Assembly: GCA_030431675.1 (NCBI GenBank)
Contig: JAUIIV010000003.1
Span: forward strand, 62,001 to 126,000
Direction of reading: 5' to 3'
DNA: 64,000 nucleotides
Source: Gammaproteobacteria bacterium
Lineage (GTDB): Bacteria > Pseudomonadota > Gammaproteobacteria > UBA6186 > Azoamicaceae
The notes below the pieces were generated by a model. That model was not told the origin of the DNA. It saw only the letters and a list, made by a program, of their open reading frames with translations, and searched no databases. A program made the position numbers and the translations under genes. Shown here piece after piece: positions 42,859 to 50,485 of this stretch (positions within the stretch are counted from its first letter, which is position 1; every line of letters starts with the position of its first letter).

Positions 42859-44499
42859 ATGCTTGACGCCGCAAATTATAAGCAAAAAGTCTTATCTGCT
42901 TTGAGAAAATTATCAGAAAATCCACATTTATCTGAATCTGTTGAAGTTAATATTCATGAAGTGCTACAGCTAATTATTAGCAGTGTTGAAAGTGTTGATG
43001 TTGCCGAAGATGCAAGCCTTAACCAATATTTTATATCCATAGCTTTGATTATGCGTCATTTGTTAGGCCCATTTTGTATACTTTCTGAAAATAATGAGGT
43101 AGAAATTTTACCAGCTTTTGAAAAAAGTAACGTGGCAGTAAAAGTAGTTGTATTGGCTTTGTTGTCGCCAAGTTTATACGATACCATTCCAAAAATTGCT
43201 ATGGAATTGTCAGAAGAAAAGAAATCCATTAATAATCTTAAACGGTTCCTTATGCAAGTGTTAGGTGATATTTACAGTCCCGATTCTCTGTCTCAAGCTT
43301 TAAATACAAATGATTTTGCTAATGGAATTATTACAGCCTTTGCATGTTTGAATGATGATAAAAAAGCGGAGATCATAAAAGATCTTGAAGTAATTATAAA
43401 ACGTATTGCTATGTTAGGAGGGCCATGCGCTAGTGAAGAAAAATTTGCTGAAAGTCTAAAGATTATATTTGATGCTCAAATAAAGCCTCTTGAGATATGC
43501 ACAAATCAACAAGTACCGATTCTGATAGGTCTTATTCCAAACACATGCGTTGTTTTGAATGCTCAAGAGCTCGCACGCCCTACAAATAATAAAAAGCTAG
43601 AGATGAAATTCGAGAACACGCGTGTAGTGAACACGTACCCATATAAACCTGAAGATCGCCACACTATTCCACAGCAAAACAAAACCATTGGTATGCCAAA
43701 AATGCCTTATGGTTGTCTATGTGTTTTTGCGAGATTTGAATCTGAAAAGATGGTTGGGGTGACTTGTGTACAGTCTGTGGAGGGACATGTACCTGATTGG
43801 CGATTTTATTTGCAACAATTTCCTCGTATAGCTGCAGAAACGCTAAAATCTAGTGATAAGCTAAATAATTTGCACCCTAAAAGGTTAGGTATTATAACAT
43901 CTAGTAATACTTGTATAGCCCAGCTATTCGAACTAATAAAAATTTTACGTGATATGTGGCCAGGTGTCACTATAGAATGTTCAAGGATTGCAGATATGGG
44001 CGAAGAATTGAGCTTTTCTTTTTGTGTTACTAATCCTGCACAACGTGGTGTATTGCCTAGTAAAGCACCAACAGATGTAGGCTTAATTTATAGTAAGATA
44101 AATCCAGGGCCTGATTTGATTCGCCCTATGGCGAATCAAACTTTAGGATCACCTAAACCAGCTAAACCAGCTAAAGCAGCTCGCATGGAATTAGCAGGAG
44201 TGCCACCTGCACCAGCCCATGCTGCTCCACCAAGTTTGGGGGGTACTGCTTTATCAGCTCCTGTTGTAGCTAAGGATACATCTTCCTTATCCGCTCATTT
44301 GAGTGAATTAAATAAGCAAGATCCACTGACAGGTGAGGGTTTTGGAGAATTCCCTCCACGTACATCAAGAAATGATTATGGCTCAGGCGTGTTTGCTGTC
44401 TGGAATGGTTCAGCAGATCCGAATGTTGGGGCTGTGGCATCAGAAACGTATGGCGACAGCATTGAACCCATCCGGTTGCCTCCTCCTAGTCCATACTAA
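42859..44499 (+). CDS. unknown protein, paralogue of a CheD-like protein, with degenerate site
   Basis: A 546-residue protein started at ATG 42859 after GAGG. The first 150 residues are helical (YKQKVLSALRKL, LIMRHLLGPF) and align with the next gene product. The middle part has PYGCLCVFARFE (Cys286 and Cys288) followed by GVTCVQSVEG. In the paralogue the same place reads CTSCVFYGI and GVAHCPDE, so the His of a possible Cys-His pair is absent here. From residue 430 on the protein is Pro/Ala-rich (PAKPAKAARMEL) and disordered, ending RLPPPSPY. There is no signal peptide. Function unknown; secretion as an effector is inferred from the type of gene and its neighbours. Confidence 0.65.
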   Translation: MLDAANYKQKVLSALRKLSENPHLSESVEVNIHEVLQLIISSVESVDVAEDASLNQYFISIALIMRHLLGPFCILSENNEVEILPAFEKSNVAVKVVVLALLSPSLYDTIPKIAMELSEEKKSINNLKRFLMQVLGDIYSPDSLSQALNTNDFANGIITAFACLNDDKKAEIIKDLEVIIKRIAMLGGPCASEEKFAESLKIIFDAQIKPLEICTNQQVPILIGLIPNTCVVLNAQELARPTNNKKLEMKFENTRVVNTYPYKPEDRHTIPQQNKTIGMPKMPYGCLCVFARFESEKMVGVTCVQSVEGHVPDWRFYLQQFPRIAAETLKSSDKLNNLHPKRLGIITSSNTCIAQLFELIKILRDMWPGVTIECSRIADMGEELSFSFCVTNPAQRGVLPSKAPTDVGLIYSKINPGPDLIRPMANQTLGSPKPAKPAKAARMELAGVPPAPAHAAPPSLGGTALSAPVVAKDTSSLSAHLSELNKQDPLTGEGFGEFPPRTSRNDYGSGVFAVWNGSADPNVGAVASETYGDSIEPIRLPPPSPY

Positions 44500-44662
44500 T
44501 GAGCGGCAGTCTCCACATTCCATAGATACTCCATTCGTCACAATCGCCTGGATGCATAACAATTGCGTCTAGGCTCTGCCATTTGCTATTAAGAACACGC
44601 ACTGCATCTACACTCTTTGCCTCGACAAATACAGAAAAACCGTTAAATAATAGCAGTTTTTA

Positions 44663-44692
44663 TTGACATGAAAGTAGTTATCTGTCAATATC
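44663..44692 (+). promoter_or_regulatory. promoter shared with the upstream paralogue, copy 2
   Basis: TTGACA (44663-44668) and CAATAT (44686-44691) are 17 bases apart, and the stretch matches the promoter at 42771-42800. TTGACA with TGTCAA (44683-44688) forms a perfect 6-bp inverted repeat that could be a regulator site. Confidence 0.55.
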
Positions 44693-44744
44693 ATTACTCT
44701 TCAAACAATAATGTCTGTTGGCTAACAATAAAGATGAGGTGTGC

Positions 44745-46085
44745 ATGTATTCTGCCGAAGAATTTAGACAAAAGGTTTTAACAGTATTAGGGAACATTAT
44801 AGACTTTCCTTTTGAGGAAAGGCATAAGGTAAATGAGGGTGATATAGAGCGTTTAAGGCAAATATATCAAAATATTGTAGGCCTCGATCTCGTTGATACT
44901 AATGGCATATCTAATTTCTTTTCTAAATCTCAGATTCTACATCAACTGTTAAAACCGTTCTATTCTGAAGATCCAGAGAATAATTCTCCATTTAATAGAC
45001 TAAACATAGCAATAAAATTGGCAATAGCACTGCTAATAACAGAATCTTTCCATGATGCAGACAACGATAATGATCTAGTGATAAGATTTCTTAGCAGGAT
45101 CTTGGGTCCAGGGTACTCTGAAGAGCATGATAATTCACCTAAACAGCTAGATACTTTTTTACAAAGCCCGAATTTTGTAAGTTGGGTACTAGGAGAATAT
45201 GAATTATTAACAAACGATGATGAAGATGATCAAGATACACTAAATACACTAAATCAAGATACACTAAATTGGTGTTTAGACGGTAGGTTGATTGTATCTA
45301 CTGCAACTTTATCAGAATATTTTGACTCTGACAGCTTTCTTACGATGATGCAACAAATATCCCAATTAGCAGATAACTCATATTTAATCGCTTCAGAGTC
45401 TGCAGGCAAGCCTAGATTGGCAATAGATGTTAATATGCGTGAAATAGAAGTTGTACATTCATACTCGAATGACCCTAAAGTTAAAATAGGTACTTCAGGC
45501 CTTGCCAATTGTACATCATGCGTTTTTTACGGAATAACACAAAACGGCGGGCATCATTTCACTGGAGTTGCGCATTGTCCTGATGAGATAGTGCCTGCCT
45601 ATAAACAAATGTTTGAACAAATTCAGGCTCAAGCAAGAGAGCTTGGCACAGAGCTTGATCAAAGTAGTATTGTTATTCATTTAGTAGGTGGAATGATTTC
45701 TTCTATGGGTGCTATAGTTCGCATGTTACTACTTGCAATTGAGCAGGGTATATCGATTGGCGTATTTATGTGCGTATCAAATGTAGCTGATGGAGAGCTT
45801 GGTATTGAACTTCTACCGGATAGAACAATAGCGATTTATCTAAATCGAATATATCCTCTTAGCGACGAGAGGCAGATGCATTTTGGTTTTGAAGGCGCAG
45901 TACCACCACCACCTATGTTATTCGCCGCATCTCCTGCTGTAGTAGGAGATCCGCCTAATGCCGCTTCTGGATCACGACTTCCTCCATTTGACTTTGCTCT
46001 CCCAGGTTTAAGTAGTGATGAAGAAGAAGAAGAAGGTCCTGGTCGTGAAAGCCCTCCTCCTCAACGTCTTCGTCTTGGGGAATAG
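44745..46085 (+). CDS. unknown protein with a CheD-like (cysteine deamidase-fold) C-terminal region
   Basis: A 446-residue protein. The start is ATG 44745, 6 bases after GAGGT; an upstream TTG at 44718 is less likely. The N-terminal 150 residues are helical and paralogous to the 546-residue protein. Residues 250-375 run NCTSCVFYGITQNGG, HHFTGVAHCPDE, IHLVGGMISSMGAIVRMLL, EQGISIGVFMC. This layout follows CheD (GSCVAVCLYD, GGxxH, a Gly-rich strand, then a helix). Cys259 and His277 would be the catalytic pair. CheD shares its fold with CNF and BLF1 toxins, which deamidate glutamine. The tail is acidic and proline-rich, ending in a basic RLRLGE. The fold assignment is by eye and uncertain. Confidence 0.6.
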   Translation: MYSAEEFRQKVLTVLGNIIDFPFEERHKVNEGDIERLRQIYQNIVGLDLVDTNGISNFFSKSQILHQLLKPFYSEDPENNSPFNRLNIAIKLAIALLITESFHDADNDNDLVIRFLSRILGPGYSEEHDNSPKQLDTFLQSPNFVSWVLGEYELLTNDDEDDQDTLNTLNQDTLNWCLDGRLIVSTATLSEYFDSDSFLTMMQQISQLADNSYLIASESAGKPRLAIDVNMREIEVVHSYSNDPKVKIGTSGLANCTSCVFYGITQNGGHHFTGVAHCPDEIVPAYKQMFEQIQAQARELGTELDQSSIVIHLVGGMISSMGAIVRMLLLAIEQGISIGVFMCVSNVADGELGIELLPDRTIAIYLNRIYPLSDERQMHFGFEGAVPPPPMLFAASPAVVGDPPNAASGSRLPPFDFALPGLSSDEEEEEGPGRESPPPQRLRLGE

Positions 46086-46111
46086 CTCGGGCTTACTAAT
46101 ACGCTAATGTA

Positions 46112-46146
46112 GTAGCCAACAAGACAGTCTGTGTTTTGTTGGCTAC
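46112..46146 (+). terminator. hairpin terminator
   Basis: GTAGCCAACAA pairs with TTGTTGGCTAC (11 bp), with a further GACAG/CTGT pairing inside, 26 bases after the stop of the CheD-like gene. There is no strong T-run. The rest of the 297-base gap to the next gene shows nothing else. Confidence 0.6.
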
Positions 46147-46382
46147 GCATTTATATAATACCCATTTTAAATTTTCCTAATTAAAAAACCAGGTTATAAA
46201 GTTATTCTACTTTGTAGATGCTTGTGTTGATGACAAGCAGTTTATTCTAGCATATATTGAACAGTGTTTAATTAATGTGTATATTTTTAAGCGCCTTTAC
46301 ATACGAGTTGGAATATTAAGATTGGTTTCGATATACAGATTAATAAACTCTTACGTAATTTTTTAAATATTCGGGGAACAAA

Positions 46383-46919
46383 ATGTATAAACATCTTGCT
46401 TTAGCTGCTTTATTTTTACTAATTGGTGTAAATGCTAACGCAACAAATATAAAACACAAACCCTATCTGGGAGGGTCTGCCAATCTATACTCATATAGCT
46501 TTTATGGGGTTGAAGGGTTGTCTATCTATGGGGGTTATCGTTGGGATTGTCTTAGTTTAGAGCTAGGTTTTAGCAAGCCAGCAAATGAATCTTGGAATGA
46601 TGACGAGTCAATAACTTTTAAAAGTAATAACGTATATATAGATGGTATTTTTAGTCATCCACTTACAAAATCGTTAGAAGCACAAGCAATTGTTGGACTA
46701 GGCATTTTCCATACAAAAACTTATGGAAATTCTGATTCATGGTTATATCCAACTGATTCTAAAGAAACATCTGCGGGTTTTAGAGCTGGTATTGGCTTAC
46801 AGTATAACTTTAACCAAAATTGGGCAACAGATATAAGCTATAGATTTCAAACAAACTGTAATGTATTTATCGGTTATATGAGCATCTATTCCGTCGGGTT
46901 AAGATATTATTTTGGCTAA
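46383..46919 (+). CDS. small outer-membrane beta-barrel protein
   Basis: A 178-residue protein with a signal peptide (LALAALFLLIGVNANA, cleavage near residue 20). Amphipathic strands with alternating aromatic residues follow (GGSANLYSYSFYGVEGLS, FRAGIGLQYNFNQNWATDISY), ending VGLRYYFG. This is the pattern of an eight-stranded outer-membrane barrel of the OmpA/Opa-like class. A GGGG ribosome site precedes the ATG. A single Gly follows the usual terminal aromatic residue. A structural or adhesin role is possible; the ligand is unknown. Confidence 0.8.
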   Translation: MYKHLALAALFLLIGVNANATNIKHKPYLGGSANLYSYSFYGVEGLSIYGGYRWDCLSLELGFSKPANESWNDDESITFKSNNVYIDGIFSHPLTKSLEAQAIVGLGIFHTKTYGNSDSWLYPTDSKETSAGFRAGIGLQYNFNQNWATDISYRFQTNCNVFIGYMSIYSVGLRYYFG

Positions 46920-46934
46920 TGTTTTATATGTCTA

Positions 46935-46969
46935 TAGGCCTGGTTAATATGTTTGATTAACTAGGCCTA
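46935..46969 (+). terminator. hairpin terminator after the barrel gene
   Basis: TAGGCCT and GTTAAT pair with ATTAAC and AGGCCTA around a 7-base loop, with one mismatch, 16 bases after the stop codon. No strong T-run follows on either strand. Confidence 0.55.
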
Positions 46970-47028
46970 CGGGTAAGCGCACATGTCAGTAAATCTCGCT
47001 GGCAAATATGTATTCTAAGTAACTCACC

Positions 47029-47057
47029 TTGCAATGATCAGCTATTCAACCTATATT
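47029..47057 (+). promoter_or_regulatory. promoter of the dcw cluster
   Basis: TTGCAA (47029-47034) and TATATT (47052-47057) are exactly 17 bases apart and lie directly upstream of the MraZ box. Confidence 0.65.
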
Positions 47058-47066
47058 TGTCAATAT

Positions 47067-47091
47067 GTGGGGAAAAGTGGTGTGCCGTGGG
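47067..47091 (+). promoter_or_regulatory. MraZ box (operator of mraZ)
   Basis: Three five-base repeats GTGGG, GTGGT and GTGGG start at 47067, 47077 and 47087, each separated by 5 bases. This is the arrangement bound by the MraZ repressor upstream of its own gene. The box begins 10 bases after the -10 element, so bound MraZ would block transcription start. Confidence 0.85.
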
Positions 47092-47106
47092 ATAAGGTTA
47101 TAGGTC

Positions 47107-47547
47107 ATGTTTAGAGGCATAAATAGTGTAACACTTGATGAGAAAGGACGCATAGCGTTGCCGGTTCGTTATCGAGAAGATTTACATTATATAGTTGTGA
47201 CCATTGATCCTGCAGAGCGTTGTTTATTAGCTTATCCCGCGGCTGATTGGGAAGAAATTGAAGCAAAGCTCGAGAGTCTACCAAGTTTTAATGAGGCAGC
47301 GAGGCGAATTCAACGCCTATTGATTGGTCATGCCGCAGAGTTGTCGTTAGATAATAGTGGTAGGGTACTGTTACCACAAGCTCTGCGGGAGTACGCTGAT
47401 TTGTCCAAAAGCGTCACTTTGGTAGGGCAAGGTAAGAAGTTTGAAATATGGAGTGCTGGGCAATGGGATTCTCGGTGTAGCGATTGGCTAGCTATGGCTA
47501 GCGATAAGCAAGATTTACCGGTAGAATTGCAAACCCTTTCTTTATAG
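47107..47547 (+). CDS. mraZ: transcriptional regulator MraZ
   Basis: A 146-residue protein with two SpoVT-AbrB-like half-domains. Each has the DxxxR-type signature, first in TLDEKGRIALPVRYRE (about residues 8-23) and again in SLDNSGRVLLPQALRE. MraZ forms a ring of subunits that binds the GTGGG repeats in its own promoter, which are visible 16-40 bases upstream, and controls the division/wall cluster. It opens the operon and is followed by rsmH after 9 bases. Confidence 0.96.
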   Translation: MFRGINSVTLDEKGRIALPVRYREDLHYIVVTIDPAERCLLAYPAADWEEIEAKLESLPSFNEAARRIQRLLIGHAAELSLDNSGRVLLPQALREYADLSKSVTLVGQGKKFEIWSAGQWDSRCSDWLAMASDKQDLPVELQTLSL

Positions 47548-47556
47548 GTTAGAGAT

Positions 47557-48501
47557 ATGATGCAACAAGCTGAGCATACATCAGTATTATTAGAAGAATC
47601 ATTAACGGCTTTGGATATAAAACCGGCCGGCACATATGTGGATGCGACTTTTGGGCGTGGTGGACACACTGCGGCCATTTTGCAACGCTTAGACTCTGAC
47701 GCAAAATTATTAGTTATAGATAAAGATCCACAAGCTATAGAGGTAGCACAAGCTTTGGCTGTTACCGACTCGCGTGTAGAAGTATGTGTTGGATCATTTA
47801 AAAACTTACACTCATATTGTGAAAATGCAAATGTTGTTGGTAAGGTAGATGGGATCTTATTTGATTTGGGGGTGTCATCACCACAGTTAGATCAGGCTGA
47901 TCGCGGTTTTAGTTTTTTGCGTGACGGCAAGTTAGATATGCGCATGGATCCAACTACGGGTATTAGCGTTGCTGAGTGGCTAGCTTCTGCAGATGCAGAA
48001 GATATTGCAAACGTGTTGTATACCTTGGGTGAAGAGCGTTTTAGTCGCAGAATCGCTAGGGCTATAGTGGAGACTCGTGAGCAGCAAGCAATTACTACGA
48101 CTACTCAACTAGCCAACATCATTGCCACAGCTGTGCCAAAAAAAGAAAAGCATAAACATCCTGCTACGCGTAGTTTTCAAGCGCTGCGTATTTTTATTAA
48201 TGCTGAGCTGGATGAAATAACAGTGGCACTTGAGCAGGCATTACAAGTGTTAGCACCTAACGGACGTTTAGTAGTAATTAGTTTTCATTCTCTAGAAGAT
48301 AGAATTGTTAAGCAGTTTATAAACAAACATGCAAAAGGCGATGATTTCCCGGCAAAATTGCCAGTTACCCAAGCTCAGTTAAATCCAAAACTACGTAAAC
48401 TTGGTAAAGCAATTAAACCCTCTGCAGAAGAAATAAATAATAACGTGCGCGCACGTAGTGCAGTTTTACGCGTTGCAGAAAAGCTTAAGGAGGCCAAGTG
48501 A
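47557..48501 (+). CDS. rsmH: 16S rRNA m4C1402 methyltransferase RsmH
   Basis: A 314-residue SAM methyltransferase of the MraW family. It has YVDATFGRGGHTAAIL as the SAM loop, ILFDLGVSSPQLDQADRGFSF and the C-terminal LVVISFHSLEDRIVK with NNNVRARSAVLRV. RsmH methylates N4 of C1402 in 16S rRNA to tune decoding. It stands in the standard place between mraZ and ftsL and overlaps ftsL by 4 bases. Confidence 0.96.
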   Translation: MMQQAEHTSVLLEESLTALDIKPAGTYVDATFGRGGHTAAILQRLDSDAKLLVIDKDPQAIEVAQALAVTDSRVEVCVGSFKNLHSYCENANVVGKVDGILFDLGVSSPQLDQADRGFSFLRDGKLDMRMDPTTGISVAEWLASADAEDIANVLYTLGEERFSRRIARAIVETREQQAITTTTQLANIIATAVPKKEKHKHPATRSFQALRIFINAELDEITVALEQALQVLAPNGRLVVISFHSLEDRIVKQFINKHAKGDDFPAKLPVTQAQLNPKLRKLGKAIKPSAEEINNNVRARSAVLRVAEKLKEAK

Positions 48502-48797
48502 TAAAATTAATTGGCCCGTTTAGCAAAATAGATCTTTCAAAACGTTTCGGTTTATTGTTACTATTGTCACTAATCCTTGTGGTCCAGGCATTGGCAGTAA
48601 TTCATACCAAACATGATCAACGTCAACTAAATGCTAAGTTACAAGCTAACTTCTCGTTAAGTGCGCAATTACAAAACGAATGGAGTCAGTTGTTACTAGA
48701 ACAAAGTACTTGGCAAGCGGATATGCGAGTGGAAAGGATCGCCAGAGAGCAATTGGGCATGGTGATCCCACGCAAGGTGGAAGTAATAGTACCATGA
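48498..48797 (+). CDS. ftsL: cell division protein FtsL
   Basis: A 99-residue bitopic protein with a short cytoplasmic N-terminus, one membrane segment (FGLLLLLSLILVVQALAVI) and a periplasmic coiled coil ending in RIAREQLGMVIP. It is recognised mainly by size, topology and position between rsmH and ftsI, because FtsL is weakly conserved. It joins FtsB and FtsQ in the divisome and activates FtsWI. Its stop overlaps the ftsI start (ATGA). Confidence 0.9.
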   Translation: MIKLIGPFSKIDLSKRFGLLLLLSLILVVQALAVIHTKHDQRQLNAKLQANFSLSAQLQNEWSQLLLEQSTWQADMRVERIAREQLGMVIPRKVEVIVP

Positions 48798-50485
48798 AGA
48801 CAAGACATTTATTAACAGTTTGTTTATTTACGCTAGCATGTAGTGGCATTGTCGGCCGCCTAGCGTATTTGCATGTGGTGCAAAGATCGTTTCTACAAGC
48901 CCAGGGTGATTCACGCACTGTGCGCGAAGTTAAATTGCCTGCTTACAGAGGTATGATTAAGGACAGAAATGGTGAAGCCTTGGCAGTCAGCACCTTGGTT
49001 GATTCTGTATGGATTAACCCACAGTTAATTGAACCTGCAGATCCAAAATTAAATGCTTTAGCTAATTTGTTAAAAGTGTCAGCAGATAACTTGCGTAAAA
49101 AAGTAGTTGAATACACAGCTAGCAATAAAGAATTTTTGTTTGTTAAGCGCCATGTTGAACCTGTAGTTGCACAACAAGCATTGGCATTAAACTTACCAGG
49201 AGTAAACCTAACTCAAGAGTATCGTCGTTATTATCCTAATGCAGAAGTTTCAGCACATGTTGTTGGTTTAGCAAATGTTGATAACCAAGGTCAGGAAGGT
49301 TTAGAACTTGCTTATAATGCTTGGTTACAGGGCAATGCTGGTAAAAAACGTATTGTACAAGATTTGCAGGGCAATAAAGTAGAGGAGCTAGGCGTAGTTG
49401 CTGATACACAGCATGGTAATGATCTAACTTTAAGTATTGATCAAAGGCTACAGTATCTAGCGCATCGTGAATTGCAAAATGCTATAGATAAACATCAGGC
49501 TGAAACAGGTAGTGTCGTTGTATTAGATGTACACACCGGTGAAGTATTAGCGATGGCAAATTATCCAACTTATAATCCCAACAAACGTGAGAAGAACTAT
49601 CCTGCTAATGTGTATAGGAATTTGGCAGTAACAGATGCATTTGAGCCTGGCTCAGTGTTAAAGACACTAAGTTTAGCGAGTGTGTTTGAGCATACAAATA
49701 TTACCCCCGAGACTACAGTTAATACTAAGCCAGGATATTTGCGCTTACGCGGTGGGGTGGTTAGAGATCTCCATAATAATGGCGTATTAGATGTTGCATC
49801 AGTTTTGCGGGAGTCGAGCAACATTGGTATTACAAAGTTAGTTTTAAACCTTAAGCCTAAGCAGTTACTAGATACATATGAACGCTTTGGTCTTGGTTGG
49901 AGCACTAACAGTGGTTTCCCTGGCGAGACTGGCGGTAAGTTACCAGCTGCTATAGATGATCAACCTTTTGTTATGGCTACTATGTCTTTTGGCTATGGGG
50001 TTAGTGCTACACCATTACAGATAGCGCAAGCATATGCTATTATTGGGGCGTCAGGAGTGAAATATCCAGTTAGTTTTATTAAAACTGATTATCAGCCTGA
50101 AGGTGAGCAAGTCCTGGATCCTAAGGTGGCGCGCCAGGTGCTAGACATGCTTACTTATGCCGTAGGACATAGTAAGTCTAATGCTCGAGTTTCTGGCTAT
50201 AGAGTAGCTGGTAAAACTGGTACTGCACGTGTGGCAGGCCCCGATGGATATTTAGAAGATAAACACCGCACTGTGTTTGCTGGGCTAGCACCGGCGATTA
50301 ATCCGCGGTTAGCTATAGTTGTTGCGGTAAGTGAGCCTAATGTAGGCGGTTATTACAGTAATCAGGTGGCAGCGCCAGTGTTTGCCCAAGTGGCGAGTGG
50401 AGCTTTGCGCTTGTATAAGATTGCGCCAGACATTAAGGATACCCATGGGGTGTATGTAGCTCAGAACGGTAATAATGATTCGTGA
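48794..50485 (+). CDS. ftsI: septal peptidoglycan transpeptidase FtsI (PBP3)
   Basis: A 563-residue class B penicillin-binding protein started at ATG 48794, which overlaps the ftsL stop. A longer reading from 48680 would cover most of ftsL's 3' end and is unlikely. A membrane anchor lies near residues 5-23, followed by the pedestal domain (PAYRGMIKDRNGE). The transpeptidase motifs are FEPGSVLKTL (SxxK serine), ESSNIG (SxN) and AGKTGTARV (KTG). It cross-links septal peptidoglycan with FtsW as partner glycosyltransferase. Its stop overlaps murE by 4 bases. Confidence 0.96.
   Translation: MKTRHLLTVCLFTLACSGIVGRLAYLHVVQRSFLQAQGDSRTVREVKLPAYRGMIKDRNGEALAVSTLVDSVWINPQLIEPADPKLNALANLLKVSADNLRKKVVEYTASNKEFLFVKRHVEPVVAQQALALNLPGVNLTQEYRRYYPNAEVSAHVVGLANVDNQGQEGLELAYNAWLQGNAGKKRIVQDLQGNKVEELGVVADTQHGNDLTLSIDQRLQYLAHRELQNAIDKHQAETGSVVVLDVHTGEVLAMANYPTYNPNKREKNYPANVYRNLAVTDAFEPGSVLKTLSLASVFEHTNITPETTVNTKPGYLRLRGGVVRDLHNNGVLDVASVLRESSNIGITKLVLNLKPKQLLDTYERFGLGWSTNSGFPGETGGKLPAAIDDQPFVMATMSFGYGVSATPLQIAQAYAIIGASGVKYPVSFIKTDYQPEGEQVLDPKVARQVLDMLTYAVGHSKSNARVSGYRVAGKTGTARVAGPDGYLEDKHRTVFAGLAPAINPRLAIVVAVSEPNVGGYYSNQVAAPVFAQVASGALRLYKIAPDIKDTHGVYVAQNGNNDS

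Noticed and set aside
44333..44572. 79-codon plus-strand ORF over the end of the 546-residue gene
   Set aside because: Different frame of a gene end with biased codons; no ribosome site or motif.
48680..48793. N-terminal extension of FtsI
   Set aside because: It would overlap most of ftsL; the ATG at 48794 gives a normal FtsI start with a membrane anchor and the standard 4-base overlap.
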